From contig OZ257155.1 in assembly GCA_965279355.1 (NCBI GenBank), positions 372,001 to 436,000 on the forward strand: 64,000 nucleotides of DNA, written 5' to 3'. The stretch is from G965279355 sp965279355. Its GTDB lineage: Bacteria; Pseudomonadota; Alphaproteobacteria; CACIAM-22H2. Under the pieces are notes generated by a model. That model saw nothing but the letters and a program-made list of their open reading frames with translations. It did not search any database and was not told where the DNA came from. Positions 25,253 through 34,058 of this stretch are shown here, one piece after another. The stretch's first letter is position 1, and each line of letters opens with the position of its first letter. The position numbers and the translations under genes are program-made.

Positions 25253-26488
25253 ATGATGACTCGGCGCTCTGGTTTCGCCGCGCTGGCGGCGGCAATCGCT
25301 CTGACACTTTCGGCTCCGGTAGACGCACAGCAGCGTAATCGGGGGGCTTCGCCCGCTGCTCCGGCAGCGCCGCAGCAACAGCCGCAGGCCAGTTCGTTCG
25401 AACCCCAGACCGGCGCCCGGCAAGTGATCATCGTCGACTACAAGACGGACACGGTGCTGTTCGAAAAGAACGCCGATCAGCGCATGCCGCCGTCGTCGAT
25501 GAGCAAGATCATGACGGCCTACATGACCTTCAAGGCGCTGAAGGAAGGGCGCCTCCAGCTCGACAGCAAGCTGCCGGTCAGTCAGCGCGCCTGGCGCATC
25601 CAGGGTTCGAAGATGTTTGTCATGGTCGGCACGCAGGTGAGCGTCGAAGACCTCATTCGCGGCATGATCATCCAGTCCGGCAACGATGCCTGCATCGTGC
25701 TGGCTGAGGGTCTTGCCGGGACTGAAGAGGCTTTTGCCGAGCGGGCGACCGAAGAAGCACGGCGCATCGGCTTGACCGCCAGCAACTTCCGCAACTCGTC
25801 GGGGTGGCCCGATCCGGACCACTACACGACAGCGCGCGATCTCGCGATCCTCGCCAAGCGGCTGATCAACGACTTTCCCGAATATTACAAATACTATAGC
25901 GAGCTTGATTTCACATACGGCACCGACGAACGCGGCCGGCCGATCAAGCAAGGCAACCGCAATCCGCTACTCTACAAGAGCCTTGGCGCGGACGGCATCA
26001 AGACCGGTCATACCGACGAGGCCGGCTATGGCCTGACAGCCTCGGCGATACGCGATGGCCGCCGCGTAATCATGGTGTTCAATGGACTGAACAGCATGCG
26101 CGCCCGCGCGGAAGAGAGCGAGCGCCTGATCGAGTGGGCATTCCGTGAATGGAATACCTACGCGCTGTTCAAAGGCGGCGAAGTCATCGACAAGGCCGAT
26201 ATCTGGCTTGGCACCAAGCCCACCGTTCAGCTTGTGACCAAGGAAGACGTCGCGCTGACGATTCCGCGTCGCTTGCGCCCGCAGATGAAAGTGCAGGCGG
26301 TTTACGATACGCCGATCCCGGCGCCGGTCGCGGCCGGCCAGGAGATCGGCAAGCTGATCATCAGCCTGCCGGACCGCGCGAATATCGAATACCCGCTGGT
26401 CGCTGATGCGAGTGCCGACAAGCTCGGTATGACCGGCCGCATGTCCGCCGCGCTGAGCTACCTCGTGTGGGGCAGCGGGAAGAAGTGA
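25253..26488 (+). CDS. dacA: D-alanyl-D-alanine carboxypeptidase (PBP5/6 family)
   Basis: A 411-residue low-molecular-weight penicillin-binding protein that trims the terminal D-Ala from peptidoglycan stem peptides. A signal peptide ends near SAPVDAQ. The three serine-peptidase motifs are present: SSMSKI (SxxK), QSGNDA (SxN) and IKTGHT (KTG). The C-terminal PBP5 domain follows (LGTKPTVQLVTKEDVALTIP). GGAAGGATCC precedes the start. Its last codons overlap the tmk start. Confidence 0.94.
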   Translation: MMTRRSGFAALAAAIALTLSAPVDAQQRNRGASPAAPAAPQQQPQASSFEPQTGARQVIIVDYKTDTVLFEKNADQRMPPSSMSKIMTAYMTFKALKEGRLQLDSKLPVSQRAWRIQGSKMFVMVGTQVSVEDLIRGMIIQSGNDACIVLAEGLAGTEEAFAERATEEARRIGLTASNFRNSSGWPDPDHYTTARDLAILAKRLINDFPEYYKYYSELDFTYGTDERGRPIKQGNRNPLLYKSLGADGIKTGHTDEAGYGLTASAIRDGRRVIMVFNGLNSMRARAEESERLIEWAFREWNTYALFKGGEVIDKADIWLGTKPTVQLVTKEDVALTIPRRLRPQMKVQAVYDTPIPAPVAAGQEIGKLIISLPDRANIEYPLVADASADKLGMTGRMSAALSYLVWGSGKK

Positions 26489-27138
26489 CCGCTGCCCGAG
26501 TCAAGGCAGGCAGGTTCATAACCCTCGAAGGCGGGGAGGGGGCCGGAAAATCGACGCAGATCGCCCGTATGGCGGAGGCGCTTCGTCGGTCCGGTTTAAC
26601 GGTCATCACCACCCGCGAACCGGGCGGTTCGGCTGCTGGTGAGCGTATCCGCAAACTGCTGGTCGAAGGCGAGCCGGGTAGTCTTAGTTCTTTTAGCGAA
26701 GTGCTGCTCAACTACGCGGCCCGGGTTGAGCATCTTGCGCATACGATCAAGCCTGCGCTGGCCAAGGGTGCCTGGATTATTTCCGATCGTTTCGCGGATT
26801 CAACGCTGGCGTATCAGGGGTACGGCCACAAGGTCGACAAGAAGGCGATTGCCGCCGTTCACCGGATGGTCTGCGGCAACTTCAAGCCCGACCTGACCTT
26901 GATCTTCGATCTACCGGTAAAGACCGGCCTTGGCCGGGCGGCCGGGCGTGCCGGTGTCGAGGATCGTTATGAGCGGATGGAGCAGGCGTTCCACGAGCGC
27001 GTGCGTCGCGGCTTCCTCGATATCGCGAAGAAGGACAGACGGCGCTGCGTGGTCATCGATGCGGCGGCCGATGCGGACGCTGTCACGATTCAGGTTATCG
27101 AGGCGCTGAACAAGCGCCTGAAGCTCACGCTGGGATAA
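26485..27138 (+). CDS. tmk: Thymidylate kinase
   Basis: A 217-residue kinase that turns dTMP into dTDP. It has the P-loop LEGGEGAGKSTQ, the substrate motif TREPGGSAAGERIR, and the DRFADSTLAYQG region. The lid region carries FDLPVKTGLGRA. The GTG at 26485 overlaps the dacA stop (GTGA) and gives a normal N-terminus; an earlier GTG at 26467 is in frame. In many alphaproteobacteria tmk is followed by holB; here two minus-strand genes lie between them. Confidence 0.94.
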   Translation: MTAARVKAGRFITLEGGEGAGKSTQIARMAEALRRSGLTVITTREPGGSAAGERIRKLLVEGEPGSLSSFSEVLLNYAARVEHLAHTIKPALAKGAWIISDRFADSTLAYQGYGHKVDKKAIAAVHRMVCGNFKPDLTLIFDLPVKTGLGRAAGRAGVEDRYERMEQAFHERVRRGFLDIAKKDRRRCVVIDAAADADAVTIQVIEALNKRLKLTLG

Positions 27139-27143
27139 ACAGG

Positions 27144-28028
27144 CTAGCGCAGATATTTGACCAGCGGCCCAAGAGCCCGCTTGACGACGGCACCGACAGG
27201 CGTGCGCGCAAACCGGGCCTTCCACGACCATGATTTTGATCCAAGCATGGCGATGTCATGGTCGAAGAAGCGGGCGCGCTTGTCGAGCCGCTCCCCGAAA
27301 TGCCGCTCAAGCGATCCGATATAGATGCCCTGCATGGCCGGACGGCAGAAGAAGATCTTGCTCGGCGTGATCGCATAAGGGACCAGGCCCGCATCGCCCG
27401 CCATCAGGAACTTGGCAACGGCGACCGAAACCTCAGGCCAGCCATGATTGAAGAAATCGTCGATGATCAGGACGCCGTCATCCGAAAGCACGGCGTCGGC
27501 CAGACGGAGATCGTTCAGCGTGGCTTCTTCGGTGTGGCAGCCATCAACGCTGAACAGCCGGAAACTGCTGGAGACTGTCTTCAGCCGTTCGGGTGTCAGA
27601 TGAAGCGAGGAATCCTGAACGATTTCCAGACCGTCATCCGTACCGGCGAATCTCTGAACGTTCTTCAGGAACTGACGCTTGTTGCCGAGGCCTGAATTGT
27701 CGACGTTGTATTCCTGCAGATCGAACACGTCGATCGCGACCGCCTTCTCGCGTTTGGCTGTCGTGAGATAGAGCAGCAGAAAGAGTTTGCCGTGGTGGAT
27801 GCCGATCTCGGAGACGGCGCCACGGACACCGCTGGCGACCTGAAACCTTGAAGTCTCAACAACCGCTTCGGCGCTAAGGCCGTCGATCCAGCCTTCGACT
27901 TTGCCGATCTTGCGCAGGTAATCGGCAACGAGGTCGCTGGAGAAGCGAGGCTGCGGGCCATCGTCCCGCTGAGTCGGTTCGACCTTGTGATCGTCTTCGG
28001 CAAAAGCCGTTGCCATCGATCGTGCCAT
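27144..28028 (-). CDS. Class I SAM-dependent methyltransferase-like protein
   Basis: A 294-residue protein with the layout of a methyltransferase_24-type Rossmann domain: AVSEIGIHHGKLFLLLYLT for the SAM-binding loop, AVAIDVFDLQEYNVDNSG for the second acidic strand, FSVDGCHTEEATLNDLRLADAVLSDDGVLIIDDFFN for the later strands. Related genes often belong to surface-polysaccharide clusters, but the acceptor here is unknown. The start at 28028 (MARSMATAFAEDD) has GGAGAGAAGC before it; an earlier in-frame start at 28088 lacks one. It ends 5 bases from the tmk stop, tail to tail, and lies downstream of leuA beyond a terminator. Confidence 0.75.
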   Translation of the reverse strand: MARSMATAFAEDDHKVEPTQRDDGPQPRFSSDLVADYLRKIGKVEGWIDGLSAEAVVETSRFQVASGVRGAVSEIGIHHGKLFLLLYLTTAKREKAVAIDVFDLQEYNVDNSGLGNKRQFLKNVQRFAGTDDGLEIVQDSSLHLTPERLKTVSSSFRLFSVDGCHTEEATLNDLRLADAVLSDDGVLIIDDFFNHGWPEVSVAVAKFLMAGDAGLVPYAITPSKIFFCRPAMQGIYIGSLERHFGERLDKRARFFDHDIAMLGSKSWSWKARFARTPVGAVVKRALGPLVKYLR

Positions 28029-28086
28029 GCTTCTCTCCGTAATGACCCTAGGGGTATGACAGAAGCAGTAACGAACGGTATGTGGC

Positions 28087-28133
28087 AAAAACGTGGAAAC
28101 GGACCGTCATACCGCGGACGGTCCGTTTCCACG
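28087..28133 (-). terminator. Rho-independent terminator of leuA
   Basis: A 17-bp perfect stem, arms at 28092-28108 and 28117-28133, with an 8-base loop. On the minus strand the stem is followed directly by TTTTT (28091-28087). It begins 14 bases after the leuA stop, so it should separate leuA from the methyltransferase gene downstream. Confidence 0.9.
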
Positions 28134-28146
28134 CTAGCCAAGGTAG

Positions 28147-29808
28147 TTAGGGACGATTTACCCGACTAACGGCGCTTGTAATGGCGCGCAGAGACGCGGC
28201 GACGATATTTGCATCGAGACCGACCCCGAACAGGGTTGTCCCATTCACCGTCGCCTCGACATAGGCGGCGGCGAGCGAATCCGCCCCCCGACGAACCGCA
28301 TGCTCGCGATAGTCGACAATCCCGACATCTATTTTCGCTTCGCGACGCAAGGCATCGATAAAGGCGTCGATCGGTCCCGTGCCTGTCCCATGGATGGTTT
28401 TCTCGACCCCATCCATGCGAACACGCGCTTCCATCCGGCGCCCGCCGTCCGGGCCCGGCAATGTTGTGTGATCGATGAACTGCACTGAGCCCGGGTCCAG
28501 GTATTCGCGGTTGAATTCACGCCAGATGGTTTCCGAGGTGATTTCCTTGCCGCTTACGTCGGCGATCTTCTGGATCACGCCGGCAAATTCTACCTGCAGT
28601 CGGCGCGGCAAATCGAGGCCGTGATCGGTCTGCAGCAGATAGGCGATGCCGCCTTTGCCGGACTGGCTGTTCACCCGGATGATGGCTTCGTAGCTGCGGC
28701 CGAGATCCTGCGGATCGATCGGCAGATACGGAACTTCCCAGACGCCGCTGTTGCTGCCACTCATCGCGGTCATGCCTTTCTTGATCGCATCCTGATGCGA
28801 CCCGGAGAAGGCGGTGAAGACCAGCTCGCCGCCATAGGGGTGGCGGGGATGCACCGGCAGCTGATTGCAATACTCGGTCGTCTTCACGATGTTGTCGATG
28901 TCGCGCAAGTCCAGGTTCGGCTCGACGCCCTGGCTGAACAGGTTGAGGCCGAGCGTGACGATGTCCACATTGCCGGTCCGCTCGCCATTGCCGAACAGAG
29001 TGCCCTCGACCCGGTCGGCGCCGGCCATCACGCCGAGCTCCGCGGCTGCAACGCCGGTGCCGCGGTCGTTATGTGGGTGCAAGCTCAGTACGATGCTGTC
29101 CCGCTGCTTGATGTTGCGGTGAAACCATTCGATCTGGTCGGCGTAGATGTTTGGCGTGGCCATTTCGACGGTGGCCGGCAGATTGAAGATCACTTTACGC
29201 TGCGGCGTCGGCTTCCACACATCCATCAGCGCCTCGCAAATCTCCTTGGCGAAATCGAGCTCGGTGCCGGTGAAGCTTTCCGGCGAATACTGATGGACGA
29301 TCTCGGTCTCGGGGACCGTGGCGTTAAGATCGCGGCAGATCTGCGCGCCTTTCACAGCGATATCGATGATGCCCTGCCGGTCGAGCCCGAACACCACGCG
29401 GCGCTGCAAGGTGGACGTCGAGTTGTAGAGATGCACGATCGCCCGGCGCGCGCCGCGGACCGATTCATAGGTACGACGGATCAGGTCTTCACGAGCCTGG
29501 GTCAGGACTTGGATCGTCACGTCGTCTGGAATCAGCTTCTGCTCGATGATCTCGCGCACGAAATCGAAATCGGTCTGCGACGCGGCGGGGAAACCGACCT
29601 CGATTTCCTTGAAGCCCATTTTCACGAGCAGGTCGAACATGCGGCGCTTGCGGTCTGGCCCCATCGGCTCGACGAGCGCCTGATTTCCGTCACGCAGATC
29701 GACACTGCACCACATCGGCGCCTTGTCGATAGCACGGCTGGGCCACTGGCGGTCCGGCAGGTTGATGGGAGCGAAGGGTCGGTATTTATGAATGGGCATC
29801 ACGTTCAT
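28147..29808 (-). CDS. leuA: 2-isopropylmalate synthase
   Basis: A 553-residue enzyme that condenses acetyl-CoA with 2-oxoisovalerate, the first committed step of leucine synthesis. The catalytic HMGL-like barrel opens with WCSVDLRDGNQALVEPM and has the metal and substrate segments LSLHPHNDRGTGVAAAELG. The C-terminal LeuA dimer/regulatory domain (GGRRMEARVRMDG to the end) is where leucine feedback acts. The long N-terminal part (MNVMPIHKYRPFAPINLPDRQWPS) marks the LeuA type common in alphaproteobacteria and actinobacteria. It stands alone, with a leader ORF upstream and a strong terminator downstream. Confidence 0.96.
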   Translation of the reverse strand: MNVMPIHKYRPFAPINLPDRQWPSRAIDKAPMWCSVDLRDGNQALVEPMGPDRKRRMFDLLVKMGFKEIEVGFPAASQTDFDFVREIIEQKLIPDDVTIQVLTQAREDLIRRTYESVRGARRAIVHLYNSTSTLQRRVVFGLDRQGIIDIAVKGAQICRDLNATVPETEIVHQYSPESFTGTELDFAKEICEALMDVWKPTPQRKVIFNLPATVEMATPNIYADQIEWFHRNIKQRDSIVLSLHPHNDRGTGVAAAELGVMAGADRVEGTLFGNGERTGNVDIVTLGLNLFSQGVEPNLDLRDIDNIVKTTEYCNQLPVHPRHPYGGELVFTAFSGSHQDAIKKGMTAMSGSNSGVWEVPYLPIDPQDLGRSYEAIIRVNSQSGKGGIAYLLQTDHGLDLPRRLQVEFAGVIQKIADVSGKEITSETIWREFNREYLDPGSVQFIDHTTLPGPDGGRRMEARVRMDGVEKTIHGTGTGPIDAFIDALRREAKIDVGIVDYREHAVRRGADSLAAAYVEATVNGTTLFGVGLDANIVAASLRAITSAVSRVNRP

Positions 29809-30152
29809 GGGACTGATCCTTGGAATTCTGAAAAGCGCGAAGGGCAGGGCCGATGGCCGCCGATGCCGGCAAATGCCGGTCTAGCGGCCGGCGGGAAGTC
29901 GCGCGAAAGCCATTTGCAAAAATGGCGTCAGGATGAACGTGGCTGTGGGGGACATGGCACTCTCCGAAACTTCGCGAACCTGGAATGGCAGAACGGGCAG
30001 ACGCCCGTTAGGGCGCCGGTCAGGTAAGTCGAAGTAGGGTAAGTCGGAGGGCCATGGGCAAGTAGATAGGGCCTCCTGTCCGGCCTGTCAATTGAGGGGC
30101 AGGGCCCAAGAAGGGTGGCAGCGCCGGTGCCCGACCACTAAAGTGCGCCGTC
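29809..30152. other. Divergent leuA-holB intergenic region
   Basis: These 344 bases hold the leuA leader ORF (29881-29955, minus). They also contain GC-rich repeats able to form alternative hairpins on the leuA side (CCGGC/GCCGG at 29867-29880), a 7-bp hairpin AACGGGC/GCCCGTT at 29992-30009, and two copies of GGTAAGTCG a few bases apart near 30024-30043. Nothing else that looks coding was seen. Confidence 0.6.
29881..29955 (-). CDS. leuA leader ORF (24 residues)
   Basis: A frame of 24 codons plus stop in the leuA 5' region, with a good ribosome site (CGGAGAG, 4 bases from the ATG). The peptide is MSPTATFILTPFLQMAFARL followed by PAGR. Its final codons (GCC GGC CGC) pair with CCGGC just beyond the stop, and that segment can instead pair with the next GCCGG, an attenuator-like set of alternatives. 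Leucine codons number only three and are not in a run, so classical leucine attenuation is not obvious. The peptide could be a mark of another translation-coupled control. No function is demonstrated. Confidence 0.55.
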   Translation of the reverse strand: MSPTATFILTPFLQMAFARLPAGR

Positions 30153-31298
30153 ATGGTCACCGCCGCCCCTGAACCCACTGAAATCATTCCGCCCCGTGCC
30201 AATCCGCATCTGATCGGACACGGCGCCGCGGAAGGGGTTCTTTTGCGGGCCTGGCAGTCCGGCCGGATGCCCCATGCCTGGCTGCTGGCGGGCCCGCGCG
30301 GCATCGGCAAGGCGACCCTGGCCTATCGCTTTGCGCGCTTTGTCCTCAACGAGGGAGCGAATGCCGCAAGCGCGCAAAGCGGTCTTTTCGGAGGCGCTGC
30401 CCCGGCACCGGCCGATACCCTCAATCTCGATCCTGACAATCCGATCTTCCGTCGTGTTGCATCCGGGGGGCATCCGGATCTGTTCACCCTGGAGCGCGGG
30501 CTGGTCCATCCCGATACGAAGAAGCCAACGCAGGACATCGTCGTGCCCCATGTCCGGCGGGTGAACGAGCAGGTCCGCCTGACACCGGTCGAGGGTGGCT
30601 GGCGCGTCGCCGTGATCGATGAGGCCGAGGCGATGAACAGCAACGCCGCAAACGCCTTTCTGAAGCTGTTAGAAGAGCCGCCGGCTCGCGCGCTCCTTCT
30701 GCTGGTCAGCCACGCGCCCGGACGCCTGCTGCCGACCATTCGCTCACGCTGCCGCGTGCTTAATCTGCCGCCGCTGGATGGCAGCGAAGTCGACGGTCTG
30801 CTGGCGCGTTACCGGCCGGCTCTCGATGCGGACGAGCGAGCGACCTTGCGGCGCCTCGCGGGCGGCTCGGTGGGACGCGCGCTGGAACTGGAAGAGCGGG
30901 GCGGAGCGGAACTCTACGGCGACGTGATGACGTTGCTTGCCAAGCTGCCGAAGCTCGACGTGCCGGCGCTGCACAGCTTTGCCGAAAAAATGGGAAAGGC
31001 GGCGGCCGGGTCCGATGACGCCGCCGCCGGTTTCCGGACCGTGATCGAGCTTCTGACGGAATGGGCGGCACGGCTGGTGAAATTCGCCGCGACCGGGGCT
31101 TTGCCCCCCGGCTGGGAAGACGAGATGCCGCTGCTGCAGCGCCTCGTTGCGCAGGGCTCGTCCGTATGGCTCGACGTCGTCGATCGCATCCGCCGCCTGG
31201 GCGCTGCGACCGAAGGCGTCAATCTGGATCGCAAGCAGGCGCTGATCGCAGCATTTCTGGCGGTTGAATCGGCATCCGGTGGTGGGACGCCGCGATAG
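30153..31298 (+). CDS. holB: DNA polymerase III subunit delta'
   Basis: A 381-residue clamp-loader subunit. RMPHAWLLAGPRGIGKATLAYRFAR holds the P-loop-like segment; VIDEAEAMNSNAANAFLKLLEEPP is the Walker B and sensor-1 region typical of delta'; LPTIRSRCRVLNLPPL follows. The C-terminal collar domain covers the last 140 residues. It sits in the alphaproteobacterial set tmk-holB-metG-tatD-MBL, here interrupted on both sides by other genes. The start at 30153 reads MVTAAPEPTEIIPPRANPHL, typical of the family. Confidence 0.94.
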   Translation: MVTAAPEPTEIIPPRANPHLIGHGAAEGVLLRAWQSGRMPHAWLLAGPRGIGKATLAYRFARFVLNEGANAASAQSGLFGGAAPAPADTLNLDPDNPIFRRVASGGHPDLFTLERGLVHPDTKKPTQDIVVPHVRRVNEQVRLTPVEGGWRVAVIDEAEAMNSNAANAFLKLLEEPPARALLLLVSHAPGRLLPTIRSRCRVLNLPPLDGSEVDGLLARYRPALDADERATLRRLAGGSVGRALELEERGGAELYGDVMTLLAKLPKLDVPALHSFAEKMGKAAAGSDDAAAGFRTVIELLTEWAARLVKFAATGALPPGWEDEMPLLQRLVAQGSSVWLDVVDRIRRLGAATEGVNLDRKQALIAAFLAVESASGGGTPR

Positions 31299-31360
31299 GG
31301 TGACGGAACGCGCCTGTCCCGTTAGGATCGCGCGCAATTTTCAAGGGGAAGAGAGTCGTT

Positions 31361-32122
31361 ATGAGCAAGCAGATGCAGGACAAGGTTGCGATCGTCACGG
31401 GCGCCAGCAACGGCATTGGCCGCGCGATCGCCGAGATGTTTGCGGCGGAAGGCGCCAAGACCATCGTCGCCGCGCGCCGGAAGGAACTGCTCGATGAAGT
31501 GGTCGCCGGTATCAAGGCCAAGGGCGGCACGGCATTGGCTGTTCCGACCGACGTGACCCAGGAAGATCAGGTCGCCGCGCTGATTGCCAAGGCCAAGGAC
31601 GCTTACGGTCGCCTCGATGTGCTTGTAAACAATGCCGGTGTGCCAACCAGCACACCGACCGAGGACATCACGCTCAAGTATTGGAACGACGTGATGGCGG
31701 TGAATCTCACCGGCGTGTTCCTGTGCGCCCGCGAGGCGATCAAGGTCATGAAGGCTCAGGATCCGCAGGGCGGCCGCATCATCAATATCGGCAGCGTTTC
31801 TGCCAAGACACCGCGCCCTGACTCGCTGCCGTATACGGCGACCAAGTTTGCAATTCAGGGCATGACGCACCAGTTCACGATGGATGGCCGCAAATACGGC
31901 GTGGTGTCGTCTGTGTTGCATCCCGGCTCGACACTCAGCGGCTTCACCTCGCGGCGTGGCCGCACCAAGCCTGGCGCCGGCGAGACACCGCAGGATTACG
32001 TGATGTCGGCGGATGACGTCGCGCGGGTCGCGGTCGTGATGGCCTCGCTGCCGGACGAAGTGAATCTCTTCGAGGCGACCATCCTGCCCAACCAGATGCG
32101 GTCGTTCATCAGCCGGGGATAA
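31361..32122 (+). CDS. SDR-family oxidoreductase
   Basis: A 253-residue classical short-chain dehydrogenase. Cofactor motif TGASNGIGRA, NNAG motif in LVNNAGVP, catalytic Ser in IINIGSVSAKTP and the YxxxK pair in YTATKFA are all intact. The substrate is unknown. AAGGGGAAGAG precedes the ATG. It lies between holB and metG, a place it does not usually occupy, and is followed 23 bases later by a small gene on the same strand. Confidence 0.92.
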   Translation: MSKQMQDKVAIVTGASNGIGRAIAEMFAAEGAKTIVAARRKELLDEVVAGIKAKGGTALAVPTDVTQEDQVAALIAKAKDAYGRLDVLVNNAGVPTSTPTEDITLKYWNDVMAVNLTGVFLCAREAIKVMKAQDPQGGRIINIGSVSAKTPRPDSLPYTATKFAIQGMTHQFTMDGRKYGVVSSVLHPGSTLSGFTSRRGRTKPGAGETPQDYVMSADDVARVAVVMASLPDEVNLFEATILPNQMRSFISRG

Positions 32123-32145
32123 CGGCCGAGTGAAGGAGCAACGTC

Positions 32146-32343
32146 ATGGATGAAGTAACCCATCTGATACCGACACGGTTTCTTGTCGGCGACGATGGCA
32201 CGGACAATGTGGTTCTCGGCTTCGAGCTGGCGGACGGTCAGCGCATGACATTCCTCCTGACGGTCGAGAATGCGTCAAAGATCCTGGCCGATTTCCCGGC
32301 AGCGATAGAAAAGGCAAAGGCCGCACGCGAGCATAAGCACTAA
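32146..32343 (+). CDS. Small hypothetical protein (65 residues)
   Basis: A 65-residue soluble protein, MDEVTHLIPTRFLVGDDGTD, whose centre (NVVLGFELADGQRMTFLLT) looks like two beta strands and whose end is a basic helix (AIEKAKAAREHKH). AAGGAGC is 6 bases before the ATG. It lies between the SDR and metG genes on the same strand, 22 bases before metG. No family recognised; it resembles short proteins that are widespread but uncharacterised. Confidence 0.7.
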   Translation: MDEVTHLIPTRFLVGDDGTDNVVLGFELADGQRMTFLLTVENASKILADFPAAIEKAKAAREHKH

Positions 32344-32365
32344 GCTCGCCCGGCCGCTAAGCGAC

Positions 32366-33973
32366 ATGACAAAGAACTACTACATTACAACGCCGATCTA
32401 TTACGTGAACGACAGCCCGCATATCGGGCACGCCTACACGACGATGGCCTGTGACGTGCTGGCGCGCTTCATGCGCCTGGACGGTTACAACGTCTTCTTC
32501 CTGACCGGCACCGACGAGCACGGCCAGAAGGTCGAAAAATCCGCGCGCGCCGCCGGCGTCGAGCCGCAGCCATTCACCGACAAGGTGTCGCAGAATTTCC
32601 GCGACCTCGCGAAGACTCTGAACATTTCCAACGATCAGTTCATCCGCACCACTGAGAAACGCCACTACGAAGCCAGCCAGGCGATCTGGAAGGCGATTGC
32701 GTCCAGCAAGTCGCCCAAGGGGCGCGACAACATCTATCTGGAGAAATATGGCGGCTGGTACGCGGTGCGCGACGAGGCGTTCTACGGCGAGAAAGAACTG
32801 ACGACCGGCCCGGACGGCAAGAAGCGCGCCCCTTCGGGTGCCGAGGTCGAGTGGGTCGAAGAGCCGAGCTATTTTTTCCGCCTGTCCGACTGGCAGGAAA
32901 CGTTGCTGGCATACTACGACGCCAATCCCGATTTCATCGGCCCGGGTTCCCGTCGTAATGAGGTCATCAGTTTCGTCAAAGGCGGGCTTGAGGATCTCTC
33001 GATCTCGCGCACCACGTTCAAATGGGGCGTGCCGGTTCCCGATGCTCCGGATCACATCATGTATGTGTGGCTGGACGCGCTGACCAATTACCTGACTGCC
33101 GTCGACTATCCGGACCAGCAGGCCGACGCGTTCAAGAGCTTCTGGCCTGCCGACCTGCATATGGTCGGCAAGGACATCCTGCGCTTCCATACCGTGTACT
33201 GGCCGGCCTTCCTAATGGCCGCGGGCCTGCCGGTCCAGAAGCGCGTCTTTGCTCACGGCTGGTGGACTGTCGAAGGCCAGAAGATGTCGAAGTCGCTCGG
33301 CAACGCCATCGATCCGCATCATCTGATCCAGAAATACGGTCTCGATCCGCTGCGCTATTTCGTGCTGCGCGAACTGCCGTTCGGCCAGGACGGCGATTTT
33401 TCGCATCGCGCCATGGTCCACCGGGTCAATGGCGACCTTGCCAACGATCTGGGTAATCTGGCGCAACGCGTCTTGAGCTTTATCGGCAAGAATGCGGGGG
33501 CAGTCGTGCCCAAGCCGGGCGCGCTCATCCCGGCCGACGAAAAGCTGCTGGCATCGGCGGCCGACCTGATCGGCGCCGTACGAACCGAGCTGTCCCAGCA
33601 ATCCTTCCACAAGGCGCTGGATGTCGTCTGGCAGGTGATCGGCGACGGCAACCGCTACGTCGACGAACACGCGCCGTGGAGCCTGCGGAAGACCGACACC
33701 GCCCGTATGGAAACGGTGTTGTACGTGCTGGCGGAAACCCTGCGGCGTCTCGCCATCCTGATCCAGCCTTTCATGCCGCAGTCGATGGACAAGCTTCTGG
33801 ATCAGCTGGCGGTGCCGGCCGATGCCCGTACGTTCGGGTCGCTCGACAAGGCGCTAACCCCGGGGACGCCCTTGCCGACACCCATTGGTATCTTTCCGCG
33901 GTTTGTGGAAGAGGGTGCCGAACCGGGGAAGGGCGCCAAGGGGCCGCCGCCCAAGGGAGCGAAGAAGGGATGA
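32366..33973 (+). CDS. metG: Methionyl-tRNA synthetase
   Basis: A 535-residue class I aminoacyl-tRNA synthetase. The signature appears as SPHIGHAYTTMACD (HIGH) and GQKMSKSLGNAID (KMSKS). The connective insertion lacks the zinc-binding cysteines, so this is the zinc-free form common in alphaproteobacteria. The anticodon-binding helices cover the last 170 residues, ending in a Lys/Pro/Gly-rich tail (GKGAKGPPPKGAKKG). No tRNA-binding C-terminal domain is fused. Confidence 0.96.
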   Translation: MTKNYYITTPIYYVNDSPHIGHAYTTMACDVLARFMRLDGYNVFFLTGTDEHGQKVEKSARAAGVEPQPFTDKVSQNFRDLAKTLNISNDQFIRTTEKRHYEASQAIWKAIASSKSPKGRDNIYLEKYGGWYAVRDEAFYGEKELTTGPDGKKRAPSGAEVEWVEEPSYFFRLSDWQETLLAYYDANPDFIGPGSRRNEVISFVKGGLEDLSISRTTFKWGVPVPDAPDHIMYVWLDALTNYLTAVDYPDQQADAFKSFWPADLHMVGKDILRFHTVYWPAFLMAAGLPVQKRVFAHGWWTVEGQKMSKSLGNAIDPHHLIQKYGLDPLRYFVLRELPFGQDGDFSHRAMVHRVNGDLANDLGNLAQRVLSFIGKNAGAVVPKPGALIPADEKLLASAADLIGAVRTELSQQSFHKALDVVWQVIGDGNRYVDEHAPWSLRKTDTARMETVLYVLAETLRRLAILIQPFMPQSMDKLLDQLAVPADARTFGSLDKALTPGTPLPTPIGIFPRFVEEGAEPGKGAKGPPPKGAKKG

Positions 33974-34058
33974 ATTTCACAGCTGCCATGGATGACGCGG
34001 GTACCGCTGTGCGTTGTTCCTCTCAACGGGGGAACAGACGCGCTGTGGGGACTTACCC

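Noticed and set aside
28092..28133. 17-bp inverted repeat as a possible mobile-element end
   Set aside because: It is a hairpin with an 8-base loop and T tract just after leuA on the minus strand, so it is a terminator; no matching copy or transposase is nearby.
28621..30027. Long plus-strand open frame of 468 codons
   Set aside because: It lies antisense to leuA and its leader. leuA on the minus strand has full family motifs; this frame has none and owes its length to high GC.
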